From contig NZ_PVLR01000030.1 of NCBI RefSeq assembly GCF_002980625.1, forward strand, positions 1 to 64,000: a stretch of DNA of 64,000 bases. The letters are read 5' to 3'. The first letter of the stretch is position 1, and each line of letters begins with the position of its first letter. Both the position numbers and the translations under genes were made by a program. Origin of the DNA: Malikia spinosa. GTDB lineage: Bacteria > Pseudomonadota > Gammaproteobacteria > Burkholderiales > Burkholderiaceae_C. The notes beneath the pieces were generated by a model that ran no database searches, was not told where the DNA came from, and saw only the letters and a list, made by a program, of their open reading frames with translations. Shown here in pieces: positions 27,170 through 36,714 of the stretch.

Positions 27170-28367
27170 TTTTTATTCCTTGCACACTGGTGTCGAGGCG
27201 CACGGCATCGGTGCTCATCAGCACCGGCAGCTCGCTGTCCTCGTAATGCTTGCTGCTCTGGCTGCTGCGCAACTCGAACACGCGCTCGACCAGCGGGCGC
27301 GCCTGCGCGAGCTGCAGGTCCTCGGGCACGCGCTGTCCGGTGCCCAGGTAGAACAGCCGCAGCTTCTGCCGGATCACCACGTCGAGCGCATTGCTGATCG
27401 TGACCGCCTCGTCAAGCTTTGTCAGTATGACACCTTCCAGCCCCGATCCGCGGTAGGCATGGACCACCTCGTTCAAGGTCTCGATCGTGCTGGTGGTGTT
27501 GAGGCAGAGCAAGCGCTTGACCGGCACCTGGGTGCCGGCGAGCATGGCGATCTGCTCGGCCACCATCTGGTCGCGCTGGCTCATGCCGACGGTGTCGATC
27601 AGCACCGTGTGCTTGGTCGCCAGCTCTTCGAGCGCGAGTCGCAGGTCGACCTCGTCCTTGACCGAGTGCACCATCACGCCCATGATCTTGCCGTAGATGC
27701 GCAGCTGCTCGTGCGCGCCGATCCGGTAGCCGTCGGTCGTGATCAGGGCCAGCTTGCCGGGACCGTGGCGCATCACGTAGCGCGCCGCGAGCTTGGCGGT
27801 CGTCGTCGTCTTGCCGACCCCGGTCGGTCCGATCAGCGCATAGACACCGCCCTCGTCGAGGAAGCTGTCCTCGTCCTGCAGCACATTGATGTTGCGCGTC
27901 AGGATGCCCTTGGACCATTCGATCGCCTGCTCGAGGTCACCCTCGCCCGGGGCATTCTCGGTCAGGTAGCGCGTCAGGCTCGGGCTCAGGCCCAGGCTCA
28001 GCAGATGCTTGAGCATTGCCGACTTGAGCGGGTTCTTCGGCTGCTGCTGGCCCGACCAGGCCAGCTCGTTCATCTGCTTGGCCAGCGCCTCGCGCATGGC
28101 CCGGATCTCCTCCATCACCACGCTCATGCCCGGTCCCGGGTCGGCTGCCGGCACCGGGGCTGGCGCCGGCGCTGCCAGTGCCGGGTCTGCATCGTCATCC
28201 CGGTACTGCTCGATGACCGTGGCGTAGTCCCGTTCGCTGCAGGCCAGGATCTCGATGCCGGCCTCCGCGCTGCGGTTGGCCAGGATCATGGCCTCGGGGC
28301 CCAGGGCTTCACGCACCAGGCCCAGTGCCTCGCGTGCGCTACTGGCAATAAAACGGTGAACCTTCAT
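27162..28367 (-). CDS. flhF: Flagellar biosynthesis SRP-type GTPase FlhF
   Basis: The 401-aa protein has a B domain (MKVHRFIASSAREALGLVRE), a Pro/Ala linker near residues 60-80, an N domain, and an SRP-GTPase G domain with P-loop GPTGVGKTTTTAKL (about 180-193), TTDGYRIGAHEQL, IDTVGMSQRD and TKLDEA. FlhF marks the cell pole for flagellar assembly; with FlhG it implies one or a few polar flagella. G-motif IV is GMSQRD-linked as usual. It starts 2 bp after flhA. Confidence 0.95.
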   Translation of the reverse strand: MKVHRFIASSAREALGLVREALGPEAMILANRSAEAGIEILACSERDYATVIEQYRDDDADPALAAPAPAPVPAADPGPGMSVVMEEIRAMREALAKQMNELAWSGQQQPKNPLKSAMLKHLLSLGLSPSLTRYLTENAPGEGDLEQAIEWSKGILTRNINVLQDEDSFLDEGGVYALIGPTGVGKTTTTAKLAARYVMRHGPGKLALITTDGYRIGAHEQLRIYGKIMGVMVHSVKDEVDLRLALEELATKHTVLIDTVGMSQRDQMVAEQIAMLAGTQVPVKRLLCLNTTSTIETLNEVVHAYRGSGLEGVILTKLDEAVTISNALDVVIRQKLRLFYLGTGQRVPEDLQLAQARPLVERVFELRSSQSSKHYEDSELPVLMSTDAVRLDTSVQGIKIA

Positions 28368-28369
28368 GT

Positions 28370-30439
28370 TCAGGCTCCAACGAGGTGGGTGACTTTAATG
28401 GTCCGGCTGTCCGGCAGCTCGGCGTGCGACAGCACCTTGAGCTGCGGCAGGGTGCGGCGCAGGAAGCGTGCCAGCATGGCGCGCAGCGGCGCCGGCACCA
28501 GCAGCACCGGGGTGTAGCCCATCTGCTCCTGCAGCTGGCTGGCCTGCACGGTCTGGTTGACCAGCGTCTCGGCCAGTCCGGGCTCGATCCCGCCGCCCTC
28601 GGCGCCGCCGGTCTGCAGCGCCTGCAGCAGCAGCCGCTCGAGCCGGTGGTCCAGCGTCATGACCGGCAGCTCCTGCTGGCCCGGCACGATCTCCTGCACG
28701 ATGGCTCGGCCCAGTGCGACCCGCACTGCGGCAGTCAGGCTGTAGGCATCCAGGCTCATGGCGGCTTGCTCGATCAGGGTCTCGACGATGGTCTGCATGT
28801 CGCGGATATGCACGCCCTCGGCCAGCAGGTTCTGCAGCACCTTCTGCAGCGTCGACAGCGGCAGCAGCTTGGGTACCAGGTCCTCGAGTAGCTTGGGGCT
28901 TTCCTTGCCGAGGTGGTCGATCAGCGCCTGCAGCTCCTGGCGACCCAGCAATTCCGCCGCGTGCTGCGCCAGCAGGTGGTTCAGGTGGGTGGCCACCACG
29001 GTGCCGGCATCGACCACCGTGTAGCCCATCGACTGGGCCTGGTCGCGCATGTTTGCATCGATCCAGACTGCGGGCAAGCCAAATGCCGGATCGGTGACCG
29101 GCTGGCCCGGCAGCGGCCCCGAGACCATGCCGGGGTTGATCGCCATGAACTGGCCCGGATGCGACTCGCCGCTGCCGATCTCCACCCCCTTGAGCGTGAT
29201 GCGGTAGCCTGACGGCGGCAGCTCGAGGTTGTCGCGAATATGCACCGGCGGCGGCAGGAAGCCGACTTCCTGCGCGAACTTCTTGCGGATGCCCTTGATG
29301 CGGCGCAGCAGTTCGCCGTCCTGGCTGCTGTTGACCAGGCTGATCAGCCGGTAGCCGACCTCCAGGCCCAGGGCCTGGATCGGGCTGACGTCCTGCCAGC
29401 TGGCTTCTTCCGTCTCGGGTGCCGGCAGCGGGGCTGGTGCCGGCTCCTCGGCCTTGCGCTCGCGTGCGAGCAGCTGCGGCACATAATAGGCGCAGCCGCC
29501 GATCAGCAGCGCCAGCAGGCCGAAGGCCAGATGCGGCATGCCCGGAATCAGGCCCATGCTGCCGATGATGGCGGCCGTGATGTAGAGCACCTGCGGCTTC
29601 ATGAACAGCTGGTTGATCATCTGCGAGCCGACGTCCTGGTCGTTGGCCACGCGCGAGACCACGGCACCGGCGGCCACCGAGATGATCAGCGACGGGATCT
29701 GCGCCACCAGGCCGTCACCGATCGCCAGCAGCGTGTAGGTCTCGACGGCGCGGTCGAACGGCAGATCGTGCTGCAGCATGCCGACCAGCAGGCCGCCGAT
29801 CATGTTGACCACGGTGACCACGATGCCGGCAACCGCGTCGCCGCGCACGTATTTGCTCGCACCGTCCATCGCGCCGTAGAACTCGGCTTCCTGCGACACC
29901 TCGGTGCGGCGCTTGCGCGCCTCGGCCTCGCCGATCAGGCCGGCGTTGAGGTCGGCATCGATCGCCATCTGCTTGCCCGGCATCGCGTCGAGCGCAAAGC
30001 GTGCGCCGACCTCGGCGATCCGTCCGGCGCCCTTGGTCACGACCACGAAGTTGATCACGGTCAGGATCACGAACACCACCACGCCGATCAGGTAGTTGCC
30101 ACCGATCAGGAAGTGGCCGAAGGCCTCGATCACCTTGCCTGCCGCGTCCGGTCCGGTATGGCCATTGGTCAGCACGACCCGGGTCGAGGCCACGTTGAGC
30201 GACAGCCGCAGCATGGTCGTGATCAGCAGCACGGCCGGGAAGGCCATGAAATCGAGCGGTCGCACCGTGTAGAGCGCCGTCAGCAGCACCATGATCGACA
30301 GCGCGATGTTGAAGCTGAAGAAGATGTCGAGGATGAAGGACGACACCGGCAGGATCATCAGCGCCAGCATCATCACCACCAGCATCGGGGCGGCCAGCGC
30401 CTTGCCGTTCATGCGGCCCAGAATCAGTTTCCAGTTCAT
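28370..30439 (-). CDS. flhA: Flagellar export gate protein FlhA
   Basis: The 689-aa protein has eight membrane helices in its first 330 residues, with the FHIPEP-family hallmarks AFPAVLLITTMLRLSLNVASTR and the cytoplasmic FHIPEP loop around VVTKGAGRIAEVGARFALDAMPGKQ. The C-terminal domain (from about 345) docks export chaperones and substrates. It is the main proton-driven component of the flagellar type III export gate. It overlaps flhB by ATGA upstream and precedes flhF by 2 bp. Confidence 0.97.
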   Translation of the reverse strand: MNWKLILGRMNGKALAAPMLVVMMLALMILPVSSFILDIFFSFNIALSIMVLLTALYTVRPLDFMAFPAVLLITTMLRLSLNVASTRVVLTNGHTGPDAAGKVIEAFGHFLIGGNYLIGVVVFVILTVINFVVVTKGAGRIAEVGARFALDAMPGKQMAIDADLNAGLIGEAEARKRRTEVSQEAEFYGAMDGASKYVRGDAVAGIVVTVVNMIGGLLVGMLQHDLPFDRAVETYTLLAIGDGLVAQIPSLIISVAAGAVVSRVANDQDVGSQMINQLFMKPQVLYITAAIIGSMGLIPGMPHLAFGLLALLIGGCAYYVPQLLARERKAEEPAPAPLPAPETEEASWQDVSPIQALGLEVGYRLISLVNSSQDGELLRRIKGIRKKFAQEVGFLPPPVHIRDNLELPPSGYRITLKGVEIGSGESHPGQFMAINPGMVSGPLPGQPVTDPAFGLPAVWIDANMRDQAQSMGYTVVDAGTVVATHLNHLLAQHAAELLGRQELQALIDHLGKESPKLLEDLVPKLLPLSTLQKVLQNLLAEGVHIRDMQTIVETLIEQAAMSLDAYSLTAAVRVALGRAIVQEIVPGQQELPVMTLDHRLERLLLQALQTGGAEGGGIEPGLAETLVNQTVQASQLQEQMGYTPVLLVPAPLRAMLARFLRRTLPQLKVLSHAELPDSRTIKVTHLVGA

Positions 30440-31599
30440 GCCCGGCCTCCGGTCTCATTGTCTGCGCTCTCGAGCGGATCGAAGCCGGCCGGCAACGCGA
30501 CCGGCTCCGGGCGTATCGGCGCGAAACCGCCCTGGCTGCGGTAGGTCCGCAGCTGGAACACATAGGCCAGTATCTGTGCCACGGCGGTGTAGAGCGGCGC
30601 CGGGATTTCCTGGTCGAGTTCGGTATGGCGGTAGAGCGCGCGTGCCAGCGGCGGCGCCTCGATGATCGTGACCCCGTTGGCGGCCCCCAGCTCGCGGATG
30701 CGGGCCGCGACCTCGTCGACGCCTTTGGCCACCACCTTGGGCGCGTGGTTGCCCTGTTCCGGATATTGCAGCGCGACCGCGTAGTGGGTCGGGTTGGTCA
30801 CGATCACGTCGGCCGTCGGTACCTGCGCCATCATGCGTCTACGCGCGATGGCGCGCTGCTGGGCGCGGATCTTGGCCTTGATCTCGGGGTTGCCATCGGA
30901 CTCCTTGGCTTCGTCGCGCAGTTGCTGGCGCGTCATCATGAGCTTACGCGTGTAGCTCCACATTTGGTAGGGGCCGTCGATCAGCGCGATCACGGCCAAC
31001 GCCGCGACCAGCCCGATGAAGCAGGCCAGCAGCAGCCGGACATGTTCGGCCGTGCTCTCGCGCGGCGACTGGCTCGCGAGCGCGAGCAGGGCGTCGAGCT
31101 GCTGGCTGATCACGAACCAGGCCACGCTGCCGACCAGCAGGGTCTTGGCGATCGCCTTCAGCAGCTCGCTGAGCGAGCGCATCGACACCATGTTGGCCAG
31201 GCCCTTGAGCGGGTTGAGCTTGCTGAACTTGGGCACCAGTGCCTGGGTATGGAACAGCCAGCCGCCGATCAAGGCCGGCGAGGCCAGCGCCGCCAGCAGC
31301 AGCAGGCCCGCCATGGGCAGGAAGGCCAGCAGCAGGTCGAACAGTTGCTGGCCCCAGTCCACGCCCAGCCGTTGCGGGTCGAACAGCTGCTCGCGCTTGA
31401 ACTGCAGCCCCATCAGCAACATGTGCTTGAGCTGGCGCACCATGGCCTCGCCACTGATCCAGAAGCCAAGCGCCGCCGCTGCCAGCACCGTGAAGGTGCC
31501 GATCTCGCGTGACCTCGGCACATCACCCTGCTCGCGTGCTTTTTCTAGCTGTCGGGGTGAGGCGGGTTCTGTCTTTTCGAGGTCGCTGTCTTCTGCCAA
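30436..31599 (-). CDS. flhB: Flagellar export gate and substrate-specificity switch FlhB
   Basis: The 387-aa protein has four membrane helices and a C-terminal cytoplasmic domain with the autocleavage motif N269-P-T-H in IVTNPTHYAVAL. After hook completion the cleaved domain and FliK switch export from hook to filament proteins. I chose TTG 31599: it gives the family start (M)AEDSDLEKTEPASPRQL and has a GGAG site with 7-nt spacing; the longer frame to 31638 starts at an unlikely codon. It heads the flhB-flhA-flhF-flhG-fliA-motC-motD run and ends in an ATGA overlap. Confidence 0.95.
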   Translation of the reverse strand: MAEDSDLEKTEPASPRQLEKAREQGDVPRSREIGTFTVLAAAALGFWISGEAMVRQLKHMLLMGLQFKREQLFDPQRLGVDWGQQLFDLLLAFLPMAGLLLLAALASPALIGGWLFHTQALVPKFSKLNPLKGLANMVSMRSLSELLKAIAKTLLVGSVAWFVISQQLDALLALASQSPRESTAEHVRLLLACFIGLVAALAVIALIDGPYQMWSYTRKLMMTRQQLRDEAKESDGNPEIKAKIRAQQRAIARRRMMAQVPTADVIVTNPTHYAVALQYPEQGNHAPKVVAKGVDEVAARIRELGAANGVTIIEAPPLARALYRHTELDQEIPAPLYTAVAQILAYVFQLRTYRSQGGFAPIRPEPVALPAGFDPLESADNETGGRA

Positions 31600-31719
31600 G
31601 TGGGGGCTCCGGGGATTGAAGATTATCGCCGCCAGCAAGCAGCGCTCAGATCCGGAGCAGTACGGCTAATGAGTGTCTGCTTGCCGCTTTGGCCGCTCTC
31701 GAGCCCCCTGGCTGAACTT

Positions 31720-33279
31720 TCAGGCGATCTTGAAGACGCGCACGACTTCTTCGAGCTGCACCGCCTGTTGCCTGAGGCTGTCGGCGGCGGCAGCGCTTTC
31801 CTCCACCAGCGCGGCGTTGCGCTGCGTCATGTTGTCGATGCTCGAGATCGACTGGCTGATGTCGGACACGCTGCCCGACTGCTCGAGACTGGCGCGCGAG
31901 ATGCTCTCGATCAGCTGCGACAGCGAGCGCACCTGCGCGACAATGCTGTTCACGCTGGTGCCGGCCTGTGCCACCAGCTCGGTGCCGACCCTGACGCGCT
32001 CGCCGCTTTCGGCGATCAGCGACTTGATTTCCCTGGCCGCAGAGGCGCTGCGCTGGGCGAGCTGGCGCACCTCGGTCGCGACCACGGCAAAGCCGCGGCC
32101 CTGCTCGCCAGCGCGCGCGGCCTCGACCGCGGCATTGAGCGCCAGGATATTGGTCTGGAAGGCGATGCCGTCGATCACGCCGGTGATGTCCGTGATCAGG
32201 CGGCTGCTCTGGCTGATCTGCTCCATGGTCGAAACGACCTGGGCCACCACCTCGCCGCCATGGCTGGCGGCCTGGCTGGTCTGCTGGGCCAGTTCGCTGG
32301 CCTGGCGTGCGCTCTCCGCATTGCTGTCGACCGCGCTGGTGATCTGGGCCATCGCCGCCGCCGTGCGCTCGAGGTTGATCGACTGCTCCTCGGTGCGTTC
32401 GGCCAGCATCGCGCTGCTCTCCGAGATCTCGCGCGAGCCGTTGGCGATCGCTTCGCTGCCATGGCGGACCCGGGACACGATCTGGATCAGGTTGTCATGC
32501 ATGGTCTTGAGCGCGTTCAGCATCGCACCGGCCTCGTCCCTGCCGCTGCCGACGATCTCGCCCGTCAGGTCGCCGCTGGCCACCTGGTCGGCCATGCGCA
32601 CCGCCTCGGCCAGCGGCCTTGTGATCGAGCGCGTCGCGACCCAGGACAGCCAGATGCCCAGCAGCAAGGAGCCCAGCGTCGTGAGCCCCAGGATGGTGTT
32701 GACCAGCTTCATGCTGGTGTTCGAGGCCTGGAATTCCTCTTCGGCCTGCTTGATCTTGAGCTGGATCAGCTGGTCAAGCGGTGCCTGGGCCTTCGGGGCA
32801 TTCGGGGTAATGATCCGGATATAGAGATCCTGGGCATCGTCATAGCGGTCGCTGGTCATGGCCTGGTTGGCCGGTACCAGCCCTTGCTCGAACAAGACTC
32901 GCCGGTGCTGGTCGAACGCCTGCGCCAGCGTCCTGGATTCTGCGTCTTGCGGCAGCGCCATGTAAGCCTTCCAGAGGCCGGTGATCGCAGTCAGGTTACG
33001 ATCGAATTCAGCACTCTTGGGCTCGACCGTGAAGCGGTCCGGGCTCAGCAGCATTTCCATCACCAGGATGCGGTTGCGCTGGATCAGCTGGTTCAGGCTC
33101 GCGAGCTGCTGCGCCGGGACGGCTCGCTCCTCGTAGATCACCCGCGTCTTGTCGTTCAGGTGCAGGTTTGACAGTGTGCCGAGCAAGGCCATGCCGCCAA
33201 TCAGGAGCAGGAGCAAGGCCGAGCTCAGAGCGAGCCGTTGCCCAATTTTCAGATTGCGGCTATATTGGTGAAATGACAT
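31720..33279 (-). CDS. Methyl-accepting chemotaxis protein with periplasmic four-helix sensor
   Basis: The 519-aa receptor has a first membrane helix (about 14-36), a helical periplasmic region of about 150 residues resembling the 4HB_MCP fold, a second membrane helix (about 190-212), a HAMP domain and a long signalling coiled coil. The CheA/CheW tip reads [20 protein letters not shown] and then [15 protein letters not shown]. There is no C-terminal pentapeptide tether for CheR or CheB. The ligand is unknown. It sits between flhB and flgN with its own AT-rich upstream region. Confidence 0.93.
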   Translation of the reverse strand: MSFHQYSRNLKIGQRLALSSALLLLLIGGMALLGTLSNLHLNDKTRVIYEERAVPAQQLASLNQLIQRNRILVMEMLLSPDRFTVEPKSAEFDRNLTAITGLWKAYMALPQDAESRTLAQAFDQHRRVLFEQGLVPANQAMTSDRYDDAQDLYIRIITPNAPKAQAPLDQLIQLKIKQAEEEFQASNTSMKLVNTILGLTTLGSLLLGIWLSWVATRSITRPLAEAVRMADQVASGDLTGEIVGSGRDEAGAMLNALKTMHDNLIQIVSRVRHGSEAIANGSREISESSAMLAERTEEQSINLERTAAAMAQITSAVDSNAESARQASELAQQTSQAASHGGEVVAQVVSTMEQISQSSRLITDITGVIDGIAFQTNILALNAAVEAARAGEQGRGFAVVATEVRQLAQRSASAAREIKSLIAESGERVRVGTELVAQAGTSVNSIVAQVRSLSQLIESISRASLEQSGSVSDISQSISSIDNMTQRNAALVEESAAAADSLRQQAVQLEEVVRVFKIA

Positions 33280-33462
33280 GCAATGTGAAAAATGTTAGGT
33301 CGATGCCCTAATATTTCCACATTAGTTTGAAATATTCATGAAAAATACTGATCGATGGCACAAAACTGCTGATGCCTGATCGAATCGCTGGCGTCTGCGC
33401 CTGATTGGCGTGGCCTGCAGGCAGCGGCCGTCGTCGGATTCGGCCGAAGGTATTGGAGCTGC
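33280..33462. other. AT-rich intergenic region upstream of the chemoreceptor
   Basis: This 183-bp gap between flgN and the chemoreceptor start is clearly AT-richer than its surroundings in its first 90 bp. I find no convincing sigma-28 or sigma-54 match and no small gene. It presumably holds the chemoreceptor promoter and the end of the flgM-flgN transcript. Confidence 0.5.
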
Positions 33463-33930
33463 TCAGCCCAGGATGGTCCTGAACTGGGGGCGCAAGCCCG
33501 TCAAGCCACCCTGTCCGTACAAGGCGGACTCCCCCGGACCGCGCAGCGCCGCGAGGGCTGCCTGGTTGCGCACCGACAGGCGCTGGATCAGCAAGCCGTT
33601 GGTGCGGTTGAGCTCCTGCGCGCGCTGGGCGCAATCGAGCAATTGCTGCCACTGCTGCTGTATCGCCGGATCGGTCTGACGCTCGACCCAGCTCGCCATG
33701 CTGCTGTCTTGCTCGGGCAGACCGGCCTGGCCGAGCAGGCGGCGCAGCTGCTGGTGCAGCGTGACGAAGCTGGCAATCAGCTGCGACTTGCCATGCGCGG
33801 CCTGTGACAGGGCATCGGCATCGTTGTCGAGCAAGGCCGCTTCTTCGCGACTCATGGCCTCGTGCAGCTGGGTTGCGAGGGCAAGCTCCTGCGCCAGGCT
33901 TTGCGCGATTGCCGCATCGGTGGCGTTCAT
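33463..33930 (-). CDS. flgN: Flagellar export chaperone FlgN
   Basis: The 155-aa, largely alpha-helical protein fits FlgN in size and placement directly behind flgM. The helical N-terminal region (LAQELALATQLHEAMSREEAALL) and the central ELNRTNGLLIQRLSVRNQAAL segment match the FlgN family. FlgN escorts the hook-filament junction proteins FlgK and FlgL, whose genes lie 9 kb away in this window, to the export gate. It starts 2 bp after flgM and is probably expressed from the same sigma-28 promoter. Confidence 0.9.
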   Translation of the reverse strand: MNATDAAIAQSLAQELALATQLHEAMSREEAALLDNDADALSQAAHGKSQLIASFVTLHQQLRRLLGQAGLPEQDSSMASWVERQTDPAIQQQWQQLLDCAQRAQELNRTNGLLIQRLSVRNQAALAALRGPGESALYGQGGLTGLRPQFRTILG

Positions 33931-33932
33931 GT

Positions 33933-34232
33933 TCAGGCCGAGCGCGAGTTGCCGCGGATCAGATCCTTGACCGTGCTCAGCAGGCCGTCGGCGACCTTGC
34001 TCGAGTCGACCTGGAAGCGGCCATCGGCAATGGCCTCCTTGATCGACTGCACTTTCTTGGCGTCGAAGCTGCCGCCGCCGACTTGACGCTCGAGCTGCTG
34101 GAACTGACCCGACATCTGGACCGTTGCCGTCTGGCTGCGCGCGGCCGAACTGGCCTCGAGGGGCTTGGGACTGGCCGGTGCGTTGCCTACACCCAGCCCG
34201 GGCATTTTGCCGATCGATGGTTCAATTTTCAC
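33933..34232 (-). CDS. flgM: Anti-sigma-28 factor FlgM
   Basis: The 99-aa protein starts with GTG, supported by an AGGA ribosome site. The FliA-binding C-terminal half KKVQSIKEAIADGRFQVDSSKVADGLL is clearly conserved, while the first half is disordered in character. FlgM holds FliA inactive until it is exported through the completed hook. A sigma-28 promoter match lies upstream, giving the usual feedback in which FliA raises its own inhibitor. Confidence 0.93.
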   Translation of the reverse strand: MKIEPSIGKMPGLGVGNAPASPKPLEASSAARSQTATVQMSGQFQQLERQVGGGSFDAKKVQSIKEAIADGRFQVDSSKVADGLLSTVKDLIRGNSRSA

Positions 34233-34279
34233 GGGGGTATCCTGACATGTGGTGACTGGTGCTGCCTTGCTTTGCCCTG

Positions 34280-34306
34280 TTTACGGTCATGGTGCCGCAA
34301 ACTTGA
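34280..34306 (-). promoter_or_regulatory. Sigma-28 promoter of flgM-flgN
   Basis: On the minus strand the -35 element reads TCAAGTTT (34306-34299; consensus TAAAGTTT, 7 of 8) and after exactly 11 bp the -10 element reads ACCGTAAA (34287-34280; consensus GCCGATAA, 5 of 8). Predicted transcription starts near 34273, about 40 nt before the flgM GTG. Confidence 0.65.
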
Positions 34307-34324
34307 GTGTGTTGGCAAGCGGCT

Positions 34325-35017
34325 TCACGGTTCCAGTTCGACCCAGCCGCCGGCCTGGGCCTTGCCGCTGACGGTCTGGCCCGACGCCACGCGCACCTGG
34401 ACTGACTGTCCCACGGCGGCGTTGCCCAGCGCCCGGCCTTCGGAGTCGATCCGGAAGCCCGCGCCCTCGAGCACCAGCTTGACGGTTTGTCCGGCCGTGA
34501 CGACATGGACGCTGCGCAGCCATTGCTGGCGCAGCGGTGCGCCGGCCGCCACGGCTGCCGTCAGGCTGCGGCCCAGCCATTGCTTCTCGTCGGTCACGGC
34601 GCCCGGCGGCAGGTTCTCGGCATAGGTCTGCTCGACCGTCAGGTCCTGCGCTTGCAACAGATGACCGGCCTGCAGCGCTGTCTTGGCCAGATAGTAGCTG
34701 CGCGATTCCTGGATCGTGGCGCTCAGGTAGACCGTCCAGGGTTGGGGCTTGTGGCAGCGCACACCGATGCGCAGCTGGCCGCGCAGCGGCTGCTGGCCCG
34801 AAGGCAGCAGGACTTCGGGCTTGGGGCAGGCCGGTAGCTGGAGTTGCGGGTCTGGCGGGCTGACCCGCACGCGGCTGGAGGCCGGCAGTTGTGCCTCGAC
34901 GGCGCTCGCGACCTGCGCGCGCAGCGCGTCGAGATTGTGCCGGGTCGAGGGCTGTGCCTGGGCCGCCAGGCTGACCAGCAGCAGGCAGCCTTGCAGCAGA
35001 CGGTAGGGTCGCTTCAT
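34325..35017 (-). CDS. flgA: Flagellar P-ring assembly chaperone FlgA
   Basis: The 230-aa protein has a cleavable signal peptide (MKRPYRLLQGCLLLVSLAAQA, cleavage after A21) and ends in a SAF domain (from about 105: YYLAKTALQAGHLLQAQDL through GQSVQVRVASGQTVSGKA). It helps FlgI assemble into the P ring in the periplasm. I chose the ATG at 35017 over an upstream TTG. It is divergent from flgB, as in Salmonella, and is followed by flgM and flgN, although flgM has its own promoter. Confidence 0.92.
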   Translation of the reverse strand: MKRPYRLLQGCLLLVSLAAQAQPSTRHNLDALRAQVASAVEAQLPASSRVRVSPPDPQLQLPACPKPEVLLPSGQQPLRGQLRIGVRCHKPQPWTVYLSATIQESRSYYLAKTALQAGHLLQAQDLTVEQTYAENLPPGAVTDEKQWLGRSLTAAVAAGAPLRQQWLRSVHVVTAGQTVKLVLEGAGFRIDSEGRALGNAAVGQSVQVRVASGQTVSGKAQAGGWVELEP

Positions 35018-35201
35018 GGTTGGCACCAAGTGTAGAGGGATTCCCAGGCCGGGTGCGAGGCTCTAACAGCCAAGCTGAACGCGGTTTTGGGCTTTGTTTG
35101 TTCGATCGCATGTGTCATAACCTGCGTAAAGTAAGACAATCCCTATCACTGCCCGTGCGTCCTTGCAAGCGGGCGGATTCTGGGTTTGAACGGAGGCCTA
35201 G
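35018..35201. promoter_or_regulatory. Divergent flgA / flgB control region
   Basis: This 184-bp region separates flgA from the rod-hook operon. On the flgA side a TACACT hexamer (35029-35034, minus strand) is a weak -10 candidate. On the flgB side I find no convincing sigma-54 or sigma-28 element, but the ribosome site CGGAGG is strong. Early flagellar promoters are expected here. Confidence 0.45.
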
Positions 35202-35600
35202 ATGGCAGGAAGACTGGACGAAGCACTGGGGTTTCATGAGCAGGCCCTGCGACTGCGGGCGCAGCGCCAGCAGCTGCTGGCGACCAATATCGCCAACGCC
35301 GATACCCCCAACTACAAGGCGCAGGATTTCGATTTTGCCCAGGCCATGAAGGCCGCCATGGCGGGTGCTGCCGGCAACGCGCAGCAGCTGCAGCGTACCC
35401 ATGCCGCCCACCAGGGGCTGGCCTCGGACGGCATGCCGCAGGCCCAGCCGCGTGCGGTCGTGCAGGCCAGCCGCGACGGCAACACGGTCGACCTCGACGT
35501 CGAGCGCAGTGCCTTCACCGAAAACGCGCTGCGCTACGAAGCCGGCGTGACCATCCTGTCCTCCAAGCTCAAGGGCTTGTCTTCCGTCATCCAGGGTTGA
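35202..35600 (+). CDS. flgB: Flagellar proximal rod protein FlgB
   Basis: The 132-aa protein has the rod/hook N-terminal motif [19 protein letters not shown] at about residues 25-43 and the C-terminal rod helix. It forms the proximal part of the drive shaft next to FliE and FliF. A strong GGAGG site precedes the ATG. It opens the flgBCDEFGHIJKL series and its stop is 5 bp before the flgC ATG. Confidence 0.95.
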   Translation: MAGRLDEALGFHEQALRLRAQRQQLLATNIANADTPNYKAQDFDFAQAMKAAMAGAAGNAQQLQRTHAAHQGLASDGMPQAQPRAVVQASRDGNTVDLDVERSAFTENALRYEAGVTILSSKLKGLSSVIQG

Positions 35601-35605
35601 TCGCC

Positions 35606-36007
35606 ATGTCCTTGCTCAATGTTTTCCAGGTCGCCGGCTCGGCCATGACCGCGCAGGCGCAGCGCCTGAACGTCGTGGCCAGCAACCTCGCCAACGCCGA
35701 GAGCACCAGCGGCCCCGGTGGTCAGCCCTATCGGGCCAAGCAGCTCGAGTTCATGGCCGCCGCGCTGCCCGGTGGCGCGACCGGAGTCAAGGCCGGCCCG
35801 GTGGTCGAGGACCCGACCCCGCCGCGTCTGCTCTACAACCCCTCGCATCCCCAGGCCAATGAGCAGGGCTATGTGGCGATGCCCAATGTCAACGTGGTCG
35901 AGGAAATGGTCAACATGCTGTCGGCCTCGCGCTCCTACCAGACCAACGTCGATACCCTCAACGCCGCCAAATCCATGGCGCTCAAGACACTGACCATCGG
36001 TCAGTGA
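35606..36007 (+). CDS. flgC: Flagellar proximal rod protein FlgC
   Basis: The 133-aa protein has the rod signature [28 protein letters not shown] split across residues 18-45 and the C-terminal [21 protein letters not shown] helix shared by axial proteins. It assembles on FlgB in the rod. I use ATG 35606; a TTG nine bases upstream lies across the flgB stop and is rejected. It follows flgB closely and precedes flgD by 13 bp. Confidence 0.95.
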   Translation: MSLLNVFQVAGSAMTAQAQRLNVVASNLANAESTSGPGGQPYRAKQLEFMAAALPGGATGVKAGPVVEDPTPPRLLYNPSHPQANEQGYVAMPNVNVVEEMVNMLSASRSYQTNVDTLNAAKSMALKTLTIGQ

Positions 36008-36020
36008 GAAAGTCCATCCT

Positions 36021-36683
36021 ATGGCAGTCAACAGCATCAGTTCGAACACTGGGGTCACGGCCCAGACCAGCGCGTCCAGCGCCACCGGCAGCGTCGACGA
36101 CGCCCAGTCCAATTTCATGAAGCTGCTCGTGGCCCAGATGCAGAATCAGGACCCGATGAACCCGATGGACAATGCGCAGATGACCTCGCAGATGGCCCAG
36201 CTCAACATGGTCAGCGGCATCAACCAGCTCAACAGCACGCTGTCCTCGGCGCTGTCGGGCTTCCAGGCGACCCAGGCCATGCAGGCCTCGAGCCTGATCG
36301 GGCGCGAGGTGCTGGTGCCGAGCTCGACGCTGCAGCTCAGCGAAGGCCAGGCCAAGATGGGGGCCGATCTCGCGCAGTCGGCCGACAGCCTCAAGCTGAC
36401 CGTGCTCGATGGCGCCGGCCAGGCGCTGCACAGCATCGATCTCGGACCGCAGTCGGCCGGCCTGGTCCAGCTCGACTGGGACGGCGCCACCGATGCCGGT
36501 GCGGCTGCCGCCGACGGCCGCTACAGCTTCAAGCTCGAGGCCTTGCGCAATGGTCAGTCGGTCACGGCCACTGCCCTGTCGGCGGTCCAGGTCGGCGGTG
36601 TCTCGCTGAACAACAACAGCGTACGCCTGAGCCTGCCCGGCATGGGCGATGTGGCCCTGGCCGACGTGCGCCAGGTGCGCTGA
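36021..36683 (+). CDS. flgD: Flagellar hook cap / assembly protein FlgD
   Basis: The 220-aa protein has the conserved N-terminal FMKLLVAQMQNQDPMNPMDN export and capping segment, and a C-terminal Tudor/fibronectin-like FlgD domain (about 95-200). It scaffolds hook growth by FlgE and is later replaced by FlgK. It lies in the canonical place between flgC and flgE. Confidence 0.95.
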   Translation: MAVNSISSNTGVTAQTSASSATGSVDDAQSNFMKLLVAQMQNQDPMNPMDNAQMTSQMAQLNMVSGINQLNSTLSSALSGFQATQAMQASSLIGREVLVPSSTLQLSEGQAKMGADLAQSADSLKLTVLDGAGQALHSIDLGPQSAGLVQLDWDGATDAGAAAADGRYSFKLEALRNGQSVTATALSAVQVGGVSLNNNSVRLSLPGMGDVALADVRQVR

Positions 36684-36714
36684 TCTTCATTCATATTTTT
36701 AAGGGGTTACGGTC